From Eubacterium sp. CAG:252 (lineage in GTDB: Bacteria; Bacillota; Clostridia; Lachnospirales; Lachnospiraceae): 24,008 bases of DNA. Position 1 is the stretch's first letter; the number at the start of each line of letters is the position of its first letter. The notes under the pieces are model-generated. The model did not search any database. It was not told where the DNA came from and was given only the letters and a program-made list of their open reading frames with translations. The stretch lies in the NCBI GenBank assembly GCA_000436535.1, contig FR886313.1:10979-34986 (forward strand). The letters are read 5' to 3'. Positions 1 through 6,903 of the stretch are shown in pieces. The position numbers were made by a program, and so were the translations under genes.

Positions 1-48
1 CAAGTTCATTATGTATATAAGAGAGCATATAAATGAGGAGTAAATAAT

Positions 49-1071
49 ATGAAAACATTTACAAATAAAACGAAGAAAATACGGCATATAGCCGTTGGTA
101 TTCTTGTATTTGTTGTAGCAGCAGGTGCGGCTATGGCATATGGTATTCCTAAACTGTATGCTTCACCACAGGAAAAAGTGTTAAAAACTATACAGCAGTC
201 AGGTATCACACTTGAAGAGATTATGCAAAACTATATAGATAAGATAGTTGCACTTAATCCTATGGGAAATAGCAGTTATACAGGAAATATACGTGTATCA
301 GAGCTGATGTATGACGGTGTTGATTACCGCCCTGATACAACAGGAAATGTGCATAGTTACAATATAAAAACAGATAATAATAATATAGTACTGACTATGC
401 CACAGGTTGAAGATGGCACATTAATTGTGGATAAAAACGACATATTAAGCTATGGAATAGGAAAAATAGACCAGAGCCATACAGAACCTGTATTAAGGGC
501 AGTGCTTTCACATCTTGTAAGTGGATATAAGACAGCGGTTAAGGACAGTATACAGACTGCTGCAAAGACAGATGATAATGTATATATGATGGTTATAAGC
601 GATGAGTCACTTATAGCCGGTTTTGATACATTTGTGGAAGGATTATATAAGGACTCGGTAATACTTCCATACATATCACTTCTTAATGTTCATAAAATAA
701 CGAAGGACAGCATTAAAGCACAGTTTAATGCATATGCCAGAAATGTGTATACAACAGTGAATATGAGCGTTGACTCACAGGGAAAGCTGACAGGAATAGA
801 ATTAGTCTTTAACCAGAATGTAACAGATGATGCTGGTAATGTTACTGTTGGGGAACAGATTGGGTACATTTTGGCAGAATTTGTGGGAGAAGAAAGCCTG
901 TACGACAGTGTAGCTCTCACGGTTAAAACGACAGTGCAGAATGATATTTATGTTGATGCAGATATGAAGCTTGATATGCAGGATATGGAAAATATACAAT
1001 ATAGTATTGATGCGTATGCTGGATATAAAAAGCACAGCTTAAGAGTAAAGGCTGATGGTGATATAAGATGA
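49..1071 (+). CDS. Membrane-anchored hypothetical protein, extracytoplasmic
   Basis: I do not recognise this family. The 340-residue product has a basic N-terminus (residues 1-13), one hydrophobic segment at about residues 14-34, and then a soluble region rich in polar beta-type segments. That fits an N-terminal signal-anchor with the bulk of the protein outside the cell. There is no lipobox cysteine and no catalytic motif that I can name. The start is well supported: GAGGAG at 33-38 lies 10 nt before the ATG. The gene converges with the amidase gene downstream, and a long hairpin separates them. Nothing here suggests an enzymatic role. A cell-envelope structural or sensory protein is possible, but that is only inferred from the topology. 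Confidence 0.8.
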   Translation: MKTFTNKTKKIRHIAVGILVFVVAAGAAMAYGIPKLYASPQEKVLKTIQQSGITLEEIMQNYIDKIVALNPMGNSSYTGNIRVSELMYDGVDYRPDTTGNVHSYNIKTDNNNIVLTMPQVEDGTLIVDKNDILSYGIGKIDQSHTEPVLRAVLSHLVSGYKTAVKDSIQTAAKTDDNVYMMVISDESLIAGFDTFVEGLYKDSVILPYISLLNVHKITKDSIKAQFNAYARNVYTTVNMSVDSQGKLTGIELVFNQNVTDDAGNVTVGEQIGYILAEFVGEESLYDSVALTVKTTVQNDIYVDADMKLDMQDMENIQYSIDAYAGYKKHSLRVKADGDIR

Positions 1072-1075
1072 TTTA

Positions 1076-1134
1076 ATGGAGCTGTTGCAATAAACATCAT
1101 TGATTGTGTGTTTATTGCAGCAGCTCCATATTTT
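1076..1134 (+). terminator. Long hairpin terminator between convergent genes
   Basis: Arms at 1076-1096 and 1109-1129 form a 21-bp stem with a single G-U pair and a 12-nt loop. ATTTTG follows on the plus strand. It begins 5 nt after the stop of the upstream gene and ends just before the stop of the minus-strand amidase gene, so it can serve both. The U-tract is better on the plus strand. Confidence 0.85.
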
Positions 1135-1135
1135 G

Positions 1136-2392
1136 TCAGGTTGTTATATATGTGCTGTAGTGAAATCTTCTTAAACGCTGTTCCATCTTGATGGCGTTGG
1201 ATAAAAGGGCATAAGCTCCGACCTGAACTTTATAATAGCCATCCTGATATATTATGAAAGCAGGGAAACCATCCATAAGCAGGGAGTTTAACATACGGTC
1301 GGCATTTTCTTTGTTGCGATAGGCACCCGTCTGTACACGGTAGAGAGTTTCAGGGGTGTAGTTATCATTGCACTGGCACTGATTGTATGGGTAGGAATTA
1401 GTATAGGTGTTATTGTCGGCATTGGAAATGTTAAAGCTGGCTGCGGGGCTGCTCTGTGGCATATTATTGTAGCCAGATATGTCAGATGAACTGTTTGCAG
1501 GTGCGGTCATAGAACCTGTGTTAGAGTAATAGCCACTATTATTAGTATACATGGACTTTGAACTGTAATTAAAATCATCTGGAAAACTGCTTACAGGTGT
1601 AGAATTAGCCGCCTCCATGGAAGTATTTACAGGTGATATGTCAGCCACATTTTCAGCATTTTCCATAGACATAGAAGTTGTGGCAGAATCAGATATTGAG
1701 GCAGCTCCTGTCATAGAACTGGTTGTCATAGAACCCATCATAGAGCCAGTTGTCGTAGAACCTGCCATAGCCCCTGTCGTAGAGCGTGGTGTCATAGAGC
1801 CGCTTGTCGAGCCATTCCGCTGGTTATTATTGGATGACTGTCCGCTGCCGCGTTCACTTGCGGGGATACTTTCGAGTATTCCGTCTGCGATAGCATTTGC
1901 AATCTTATCAAATTCCTGGTCAAATAAGTAGTTATCCTTATCGTTGTTTATAAAGCCGGCTTCTACAAGAACAGCGGGCATTTTAGTTCTTTTCAGTACG
2001 ACAAGATTTTTTCTGACATCAACTCCGAGGTTTTTAAAGCCGACATCCTCGAGCTGGTTATTTATATTTCTTGCAACCTCTGCCTTAAGACCGGTGTCGT
2101 TGAATACCAAAGATTCGACACCTGAGTACTGGTTAGGAGTTTCAGAGGAATTGCGGTGTATCGATATAAACAGGTCAGCGCCTGAATTATTGGCATCTGT
2201 AGCCTTCTTGAATGGTGTTTCATATTCATCGGTAGTTCGTGTATAGAAAACATCAACACCATTTTTTTTAAGAATATCTCCAACTGCAAGAGTGAGGTCA
2301 AGCGTGTCATCTTTTTCCTGACGACCATTGTATACAGCGCCGGGGTCGCTTCCGCCATGACCTGCATCAAGAGCAACTTTATAATTCGCCAT
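1136..2392 (-). CDS. N-acetylmuramoyl-L-alanine amidase with C-terminal SPOR domain
   Basis: A zinc amidase of the Amidase_3 family, which cleaves the amide bond between MurNAc and the stem peptide of peptidoglycan. Visible motifs are DAGHGG (zinc ligand His12), Glu26 in the QEKDD segment, SIHRN (His79), and VEAGF with the catalytic-type Glu144. The catalytic domain covers about residues 3-178. A low-complexity linker rich in Ser, Thr, Gly, Met and Asn follows (about 185-345). The C-terminus (about 350-418) resembles a SPOR/CwlC-like repeat, with VQTGAYRN and VQVGAYAL half-repeats that would bind denuded glycan. No signal peptide is visible. That recalls the sporulation mother-cell amidase CwlC of Bacillus, so release by lysis or a non-classical route is possible. 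The start has AGGAG a few bases upstream. The gene is divergent from a second wall-related gene. Confidence 0.92.
   Translation of the reverse strand: MANYKVALDAGHGGSDPGAVYNGRQEKDDTLDLTLAVGDILKKNGVDVFYTRTTDEYETPFKKATDANNSGADLFISIHRNSSETPNQYSGVESLVFNDTGLKAEVARNINNQLEDVGFKNLGVDVRKNLVVLKRTKMPAVLVEAGFINNDKDNYLFDQEFDKIANAIADGILESIPASERGSGQSSNNNQRNGSTSGSMTPRSTTGAMAGSTTTGSMMGSMTTSSMTGAASISDSATTSMSMENAENVADISPVNTSMEAANSTPVSSFPDDFNYSSKSMYTNNSGYYSNTGSMTAPANSSSDISGYNNMPQSSPAASFNISNADNNTYTNSYPYNQCQCNDNYTPETLYRVQTGAYRNKENADRMLNSLLMDGFPAFIIYQDGYYKVQVGAYALLSNAIKMEQRLRRFHYSTYITT
1700..1815 (-). repeat. Degenerate 12/15-nt tandem repeats in amidase linker
   Basis: On the plus strand the unit GTCRTAGARC recurs at about 1710, 1725, 1737, 1752, 1764, 1776 and 1791, spaced 12 or 15 nt apart. 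Every spacing is a multiple of three. On the coding (minus) strand it encodes Gly-Ser-Met/Thr-Thr style repeats in the linker between the catalytic and SPOR domains. It is a likely site of length variation between strains. Confidence 0.8.
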
Positions 2393-2426
2393 ATGCGCTC
2401 CTAAAGTAATTATCAGTTTATTTTAT

Positions 2427-2455
2427 TCATAAATTCCTATAAGGATACATATAAT
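2427..2455 (+). promoter_or_regulatory. Candidate promoter, sporulation-sigma-like or sigma-A
   Basis: TCATAAA at 2427-2433, a 14-nt spacer, then CATATAAT at 2448-2455. This is close to the Bacillus sigma-E pattern, and CATATAATA also satisfies the sigma-K -10 pattern CATANNNTA. The same place contains TATAAT (2450-2455) with a poor -35, so sigma-A cannot be excluded. The predicted start near 2463 would leave a leader of about 30 nt before the SpoIID-like gene. Confidence 0.4.
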
Positions 2456-2491
2456 AATGAAAAAAATCAATCTGAGATATGGGGGTAATGT

Positions 2492-3757
2492 ATGGTGCTT
2501 GTTCGGACTATGGAAACACCGCCTGATATAATAGATAAAGGAAAGATGCGTATAAATGTATATGACAGGCAGCAGGGCATTCCGCTTGCCAATGCAAGGG
2601 TATCAATATCGTATACAGGCAATCCTGAGACAGTGATAAATGAAGTGATGACAGATTCAGAGGGTGCGGTCAATCTTGAGGAGCTGCTGACACCGCCTAT
2701 TGAGTACAGTATGGAGCCGGGAGAAAAGCAGCCGTTTTCGGAGTACACGATAGATGTGACGGCAAATGGCTATGATGAAGCTAATATATCGGGTATAGAT
2801 GTATTTTCGGGAGAAACAAGTATACAGGATGTATATATGAATGAAAATAGTTATCAGGATACAGAAAATAATATTGTAATTCCGGTAAATACACTCTATG
2901 GAAATTACCCTGAAAAGATACCGGAAAGTGAGATAAAGCCTGTACAGCAGTCGGGTGAAATCGTACTAAGCCGTGTTGTAATTCCGGAAACTATAGTTGT
3001 TCATGACGGTGTTCCGACTGACTCGACAGCACAGAACTACTATGTAAGATACAAGGATTATATTAAAAATGTTGCAAGCAGTGAGATATATTCGACATGG
3101 CCAAGACAGACATTAGAGGCAAATATACTTGCAATTATGTCATTTACACTAAACAGAGTGTATACAGAGTGGTATAGAAACCAGAATTACAACTTTACCA
3201 TAACCTCATCAACAGCATTTGACCATAAATGGGTGAATGGCAGAAATATATTTGAGAGTATATCCAACGTGGTTGATGAGATATTTGACAACTACCTTTC
3301 ACGCCCAAATGTAAAGCAGCCTATACTTACGCAGTACTGTGATGGTAAAAAGTCAAGCTGTCCGAACTGGATGACACAGTGGGGAAGTAAGTATCTTGGC
3401 GACCAGGGATATTCGTCAATAGACATATTAAGATATTATTATGGAGATAATATGTATATCAATACGGCAGAACAGATACAGGGAATACCGTCCTCATGGC
3501 CGGGCGCAGACCTTGACATAGGCTCATCAGGACAGAAGGTAAGGCAGTTACAGGAACAGCTTAATCTTATAGGCGATTATTATAATGCTATTCCGGCACT
3601 TTCAACAGATGGCATATATGGGGAGATAACGGCGGAGGCAGTAAGAGAGTTCCAGCGTATTAATAATATGCCGCAGACAGGAGTTGTCGACTTTCCAACG
3701 TGGTACAGAATATCAGACAGGTATGTAAGATTGTCGGGGATTGCGGAACTGAGCTGA
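2492..3757 (+). CDS. SpoIID-like protein with peptidoglycan-binding domain
   Basis: A 421-residue protein in three parts. Residues about 18-115 look like a beta-sandwich of the CarboxypepD_reg/Cna-B type. Residues about 183-320 resemble the SpoIID lytic transglycosylase family: YKDYIKNVASSEI, followed by a W-P and an alanine-rich helix, with Glu198 at the place of the family catalytic glutamate. A Cys-containing segment (CDGKKSSCPNW) and a downstream tyrosine-rich stretch follow. Residues about 342-412 form a PG_binding_1 domain (DIGSSGQKVRQLQ, then DGIYGEITAEAVREFQ). No signal peptide is seen. GGGGG at 2481-2485 lies 6 nt before this ATG; a second ATG at 2510 is possible but less well placed. 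The gene is divergent from a SPOR amidase, and together they suggest coordinated peptidoglycan remodelling. SpoIID activity is inferred from weak similarity and would need a profile search. Confidence 0.8.
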   Translation: MVLVRTMETPPDIIDKGKMRINVYDRQQGIPLANARVSISYTGNPETVINEVMTDSEGAVNLEELLTPPIEYSMEPGEKQPFSEYTIDVTANGYDEANISGIDVFSGETSIQDVYMNENSYQDTENNIVIPVNTLYGNYPEKIPESEIKPVQQSGEIVLSRVVIPETIVVHDGVPTDSTAQNYYVRYKDYIKNVASSEIYSTWPRQTLEANILAIMSFTLNRVYTEWYRNQNYNFTITSSTAFDHKWVNGRNIFESISNVVDEIFDNYLSRPNVKQPILTQYCDGKKSSCPNWMTQWGSKYLGDQGYSSIDILRYYYGDNMYINTAEQIQGIPSSWPGADLDIGSSGQKVRQLQEQLNLIGDYYNAIPALSTDGIYGEITAEAVREFQRINNMPQTGVVDFPTWYRISDRYVRLSGIAELS

Positions 3758-3839
3758 TATTAAATTAAGTATGCTATGTACATTTTAATATTACATATGT
3801 TATGTTATAAAAATATTCTTGAATAATTTTAAAATATAG

Positions 3840-3868
3840 TTGACAGCAATAATTATTAGTGTTAAACT
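3840..3868 (+). promoter_or_regulatory. Sigma-A promoter of infC-rpmI-rplT
   Basis: TTGACA (3840-3845), a 17-nt spacer and TAAACT (3863-3868). The predicted start near 3875 would place the transcript start just before the structured leader. Confidence 0.75.
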
Positions 3869-3874
3869 CTAATA

Positions 3875-4016
3875 GTTGTTAAACGAAGCAGAGTATCCAC
3901 TCTCACCTTAGCGCACTTAGGCGACTCGGGTTTATATTTTTAAGAATGTGCATGATAAACAGCAATTAAGATGCATTATGATTAAAAAGTGGATAGTCTG
4001 ACTATCCACTTTTTTT
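3875..4016 (+). ncRNA. L20-type ribosomal leader with terminator (attenuator)
   Basis: The leader of the infC-rpmI-rplT operon fits the L20 autoregulatory leaders known in Firmicutes. A hairpin with arms 3890-3894 and 3899-3903 presents the loop ATCC (3895-3898). GTTTAT (3930-3935) can pair with ATAAAC (3955-3960). The leader ends in a perfect terminator: arms 3984-3997 and 4001-4014, a 3-nt loop, and a T-run to 4016. TATCCACT at 3894-3901 is complementary to AGTGGATA (3988-3995) in the left terminator arm and identical to part of the right arm. An antiterminator pairing and the terminator are therefore mutually exclusive. By analogy, L20 binding would favour termination when r-protein is in excess. 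Confidence 0.85.
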
Positions 4017-4036
4017 GATTTTGGAGGTGCACTACT

Positions 4037-4543
4037 ATTAGCGAATTAATGATTAACGAGCAGATCCGCGATAAGGAAGTTCGTGTTATTGGACAAGAAG
4101 GACAGCAGCTTGGAGTTATGTCTCCTAAGGATGCTATGAAGTTAGCAAGAGAGGCAGAGGTTGATCTTGTAAAGATAGCTCCATCCGCAAAGCCACCTGT
4201 ATGTAAGCTTGTGGATTATGGCAAGTATAAGTATGAGCTTGTCAGAAAAGAAAAGGAAGCTAAGAAGAAACAGAGAACAATAGAAGTCAAAGAAGTTCGT
4301 TTATCACCTAACATAGATGTGAATGACCTTAATACTAAGTGTAACGCAGCAAGGAAGTTCATCGAGAAAGGCGATAAGGTTAAGGTATCACTCAGATTCA
4401 GAGGACGTGAGATGGCTCATATAGATTCAAGTAAGCACATCCTTGAAGACTTCGCAGAGAAGTTAAGTGATATTGCAGTAGTAGATAAGGCTCCAAAGTT
4501 AGAGGGCAGGAGCATGACTATGTTTTTAACTGAAAAACGTTAA
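4037..4543 (+). CDS. infC: Translation initiation factor IF-3
   Basis: IF-3 binds the 30S subunit, prevents premature 50S joining and checks the start codon. The N-domain begins INEQIRDKEVRVIG. The lysine-rich linker (about residues 74-88) leads to a C-domain with VKEVRLSPNID and KVKVSLRFRGREM. I place the start at ATT 4037, giving a product of 168 residues, rather than at ATG 4049. GGAGGTG (4023-4029) lies 7 nt before the ATT but 19 nt before the ATG. The extra codons are ATT AGC GAA TTA. Rare ATT starts are a known trait of infC and allow IF-3 to repress its own translation. It is the first gene of the operon with rpmI and rplT, behind an L20-type leader. Confidence 0.95.
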   Translation: MSELMINEQIRDKEVRVIGQEGQQLGVMSPKDAMKLAREAEVDLVKIAPSAKPPVCKLVDYGKYKYELVRKEKEAKKKQRTIEVKEVRLSPNIDVNDLNTKCNAARKFIEKGDKVKVSLRFRGREMAHIDSSKHILEDFAEKLSDIAVVDKAPKLEGRSMTMFLTEKR

Positions 4544-4582
4544 AATATTATTCCATATGAGAATTAAATTAGGAGGATTATT

Positions 4583-4780
4583 ATGCCAAAGGTAAAGACA
4601 AAAAGAGCAGCTGCAAAGCGTTTTAAAGTAACTGGAACAGGTAAATTAAAGAGAATGAAAGCTTACAAGAGCCATATTCTTACAAAGAAGACTACTAAGA
4701 GAAAGAGAAATCTTAGACATGCAGCTATGACAGATGCAACTAATGTAAAGACAATGAAGAAGATTATGCCATATTTATAA
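4583..4780 (+). CDS. rpmI: 50S ribosomal protein L35
   Basis: A 65-residue, strongly basic protein with the L35 signature MPKVKTKRAAAKRFKVTGTG at the N-terminus, followed by the LKRMKAYKSHILTKK region. Its length matches the family. AGGAGG (4571-4576) precedes the ATG. It sits 39 nt after infC and 44 nt before rplT, in the usual IF3-L35-L20 order, so co-transcription and control by the upstream leader are expected. Confidence 0.98.
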   Translation: MPKVKTKRAAAKRFKVTGTGKLKRMKAYKSHILTKKTTKRKRNLRHAAMTDATNVKTMKKIMPYL

Positions 4781-4824
4781 GATATGGATGTCTGTGATTG
4801 ATTATTTTAGGAGGAAATTAAGAA

Positions 4825-5181
4825 ATGGCAAGAATTAAAGGCGGTATGAACGCAAAGAAGAAGCATAATAGAGTATTAAAGCTCGCTAAGGGTTATAGAG
4901 GAGCTAGATCTAAGCAGTACAGAGTTGCTAAGCAGTCTGTAATGAGAGCTCTTACAGAGAGTTACAAGGGTAGAAAGCAGAAGAAGAGACAGTTCAGACA
5001 GTTATGGATCGCAAGAATCAATGCTGCTGCAAGAATGAACGATCTTTCATACAGCAAGTTCATGTATGGCTTAAAGTTAGCTAACATCGACCTTAACAGA
5101 AAGGTATTAGCTGAGATGGCTGTTAACGATGCAGAAGGATTTGCTAAGTTAGCAGAAGTAGCTAAGTCTAAGCTGGCTTAA
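4825..5181 (+). CDS. rplT: 50S ribosomal protein L20
   Basis: A 118-residue basic protein with typical L20 features: the N-terminal MARIKGGMNAKKKHNRVLKL extension, GYRGARSKQYRVAKQ, RKQKKRQFRQLWIARINAAAR, and a C-terminal helical part. L20 is an early 23S rRNA assembly protein and in Firmicutes represses its own operon by binding the infC leader. The leader at 3875-4016 has the matching layout. AGGAGG (4810-4815) precedes the start. It is the last gene of the operon and is followed after 150 nt by a terminator. Confidence 0.98.
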   Translation: MARIKGGMNAKKKHNRVLKLAKGYRGARSKQYRVAKQSVMRALTESYKGRKQKKRQFRQLWIARINAAARMNDLSYSKFMYGLKLANIDLNRKVLAEMAVNDAEGFAKLAEVAKSKLA

Positions 5182-5330
5182 TTTATAAAAAATATCAGTA
5201 TCAGAGATTATTTTGTTGCTGACTAATGTATGTGATTGCTATATTATTTTGCGATTTATATACATTATATATTTTGCTGGATTAATAGATATCTTATAGA
5301 ATGAAGATATTAATTAATTAGCAGTATATG

Positions 5331-5381
5331 AGCCGTCATACAGGAAGAGTTTAACGACTTAAGTCCTGTGTGGCGGCTTTT
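5331..5381 (+). terminator. Rho-independent terminator of the rplT operon
   Basis: Arms 5331-5345 (AGCCGTCATACAGGA) and 5364-5378 form 15 bp with two G-U pairs, followed by a run of T. It lies 150 nt after rplT. The rest of the 322-nt gap 5182-5503 is AT-rich and shows no gene. Confidence 0.85.
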
Positions 5382-5454
5382 GTGATAATATTGTGAAACA
5401 TTTATAGAATACTGGCGTTTATGGGCGAATTATGATATAGTTTTTATGATATTG

Positions 5455-5474
5455 GTGTAAATGCTATTTTACAC
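5455..5474. promoter_or_regulatory. Perfect inverted repeat, possible operator
   Basis: GTGTAAA, 6 nt, TTTACAC: a perfect 20-bp dyad located 30 nt before the start of the lipoprotein gene. Its size and position suit a dimeric repressor site, but it could also form a 5' UTR hairpin. I cannot assign a regulator. Confidence 0.4.
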
Positions 5475-5503
5475 GAAACATTTATATAATTATGGAGAAA
5501 GTT

Positions 5504-6565
5504 ATGAGAAAAGTAGTAAAAGGAAGCTGTGTAAGACGTATAGCTGCAGCAGCTATGGCTGTTTCCATGCTTATGGTTACAGCATGTAACAGTAAGATAA
5601 AGGTTGATTATGGATATAATCCAACAGATTATGTTGAGCTGGGTGATTACAAAGGTATTACAGCGGATGTTGATGTAACGGCTATAACTAATAAAGTTGT
5701 AGAAGATAAGATATCAGAGCAGATGGACGACCAGACAACATATACAGATGTAAATCGTGGTGCGCAGAAGTCAGATAAGGTAACCTTCAGTTATTCAGGA
5801 ACTTCCGGAGGTCTTGCAGTAGATGATTTTACAGGTTCTGATTATAGTATGGTTCTTGGCAAGGATGCATTTCCAGTAGCAGGAACTGAACTTGCAGATG
5901 AGTTATATGATATGGTGGCAGGACAGACAAAGGTTATTACAGTTACTATGCCTGATAATTCAAAGTATACAGATTATGCCGGCAAGAGGGTTGTATTTGA
6001 ACTTTCTATGAGTTATGTACAGCAGCCAAATGTACCTATGCTTACAGATGCATTTGTAAAAGATACATTTGGTCTTGAGACAGTTGACCAGTATAAGGAA
6101 TATGTAACTAATGATGTTAAGTCTACTATTGATAATAAGGTAAGTGAAGCTAAGAATGAGGCGATACTTACACAGCTTCTTGATGTATGTAAGGTAACAG
6201 GATATCCGGAAGAGTTCCTTGCAGAACAGACATCAAAGCTTGAGGAGTCTATAAGCTTTTATAGTACACTTCAGGGCAAGACTAATGACGAGTACTGCCA
6301 GAATCTTTATGGAAAAACATTTGATGAGTTCGTAAAGGCATCAGCAGGCCAGCAGCTTGTATATCAGGCGATAGCTGAAAATGAAGGTCTTAACATTACG
6401 GAATATGAGTACAAGGATGACCTTGAGCAGTTTGCTAAGGACAGTGGTTACTCTCAGGTATCAACATTCACAGATAAGTTTGACAAGAATACTATAGCAA
6501 AGGCTATGCTTGTTAAGAAGGCACAGAATGTTGTTATGGATAGTGCGGTTGTTAATGAGAAATAG
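5504..6565 (+). CDS. Trigger-factor-like peptidyl-prolyl isomerase lipoprotein
   Basis: The N-terminus is a lipoprotein signal: basic start, alanine/methionine-rich hydrophobic core and lipobox VTAC with Cys28. The mature part has an FKBP-type domain (about residues 85-172, including DKVTFSYSGT, the YSMVLGKDAF segment and the VITVTMPDNS segment). A helical C-terminal domain like that of trigger factor follows. This suggests an extracellular, membrane-tethered folding helper, functionally comparable to PrsA rather than ribosome-bound Tig; the ribosome-binding domain of true trigger factor is absent. I chose ATG 5504 over the ATG at 5492 because GGAG (5494-5497) lies 6 nt before it and overlaps the earlier ATG. 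The product is then 353 residues. The gene is monocistronic by position and convergent with dut. Confidence 0.85.
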   Translation: MRKVVKGSCVRRIAAAAMAVSMLMVTACNSKIKVDYGYNPTDYVELGDYKGITADVDVTAITNKVVEDKISEQMDDQTTYTDVNRGAQKSDKVTFSYSGTSGGLAVDDFTGSDYSMVLGKDAFPVAGTELADELYDMVAGQTKVITVTMPDNSKYTDYAGKRVVFELSMSYVQQPNVPMLTDAFVKDTFGLETVDQYKEYVTNDVKSTIDNKVSEAKNEAILTQLLDVCKVTGYPEEFLAEQTSKLEESISFYSTLQGKTNDEYCQNLYGKTFDEFVKASAGQQLVYQAIAENEGLNITEYEYKDDLEQFAKDSGYSQVSTFTDKFDKNTIAKAMLVKKAQNVVMDSAVVNEK

Positions 6566-6607
6566 TGTCTTATATCTGTTTTTTGGCATGATTTAGCCAT
6601 AGTCAGA

Positions 6608-6864
6608 CATAATATAAGAGGAGAGCAGTGGTGTATACATTATAAGATGCACTTGAAGTTTAATTGAGATAGTTCTTAGACTTTTCTTTTGTAATCCAGC
6701 TATCCACAGACAAGGATGTCTGTGGAAGTTCAATATGGAACAAGGAGGTTCCGTATTGAACGGTAGCGGTCGGTAATAACAGATTATATGAAAAGTCTTA
6801 GAAATATCCAAGGAAACTTCTGGCATCGGTAATGTATTCGCTGCTGCTTTCCTCTTATATTATG
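6608..6864 (+). ncRNA. 257-nt highly structured element, candidate CsrA-binding RNA
   Basis: Nested helices can be read by eye. Outer arms 6608-6628 and 6844-6864 (21 bp, one G-U). Then ATACATTA (6635-6642) with TAATGTAT (6830-6837), GATGC with GCATC, GAAGTTT with AAACTTC, and arms 6673-6686 with 6790-6803 (13 of 14 pairs). The top carries two hairpins: 6703-6711/6718-6726 with loop AAGGAT, and 6728-6741/6748-6761 (14 bp, one G-U) with loop AAGGAG. Both loops are A-N-G-G-A-N closed by C-G, the classic CsrA-site form; a third GGA lies in an unpaired stretch near 6809-6813. It fills the gap between convergent genes. The strand, promoter and ends are unknown. A MITE-like palindromic insertion is the main alternative. 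Confidence 0.6.
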
Positions 6865-6872
6865 CCGTCCGT

Positions 6873-6896
6873 TTGTTAATTATAATATAATAACAA
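6873..6896. repeat. AT-rich inverted repeat after dut
   Basis: TTGTTA, 12 nt, TAACAA; with one bulge the arms extend to about 10 bp. It lies 8 nt beyond the dut stop codon and may help to terminate dut transcripts, although no clear U-run follows on the minus strand. Confidence 0.4.
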
Positions 6897-6903
6897 GCCA
6901 CTT

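Noticed and set aside
1617..1931. 104-codon plus-strand frame rich in Val/Ile/Glu/Pro over the amidase linker
   Set aside because: It is the antisense shadow of the tandem repeats in the amidase gene, with no ribosome binding site.
5492..5503. Earlier ATG of the trigger-factor-like lipoprotein
   Set aside because: The GGAG that serves ATG 5504 overlaps this ATG, and nothing suitable lies upstream of 5492.
6593..6826. 77-codon minus-strand open frame between the lipoprotein gene and dut
   Set aside because: It runs through the stems of the 257-nt structured element, has no ribosome binding site, and the coding pattern is explained by the inverted repeats.
6608..6864. 6S RNA, RNase P RNA, tmRNA or SRP RNA for the structured element
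   Set aside because: None of the conserved sequence blocks of these RNAs is visible, and the branched two-hairpin top does not fit the single-rod 6S form.
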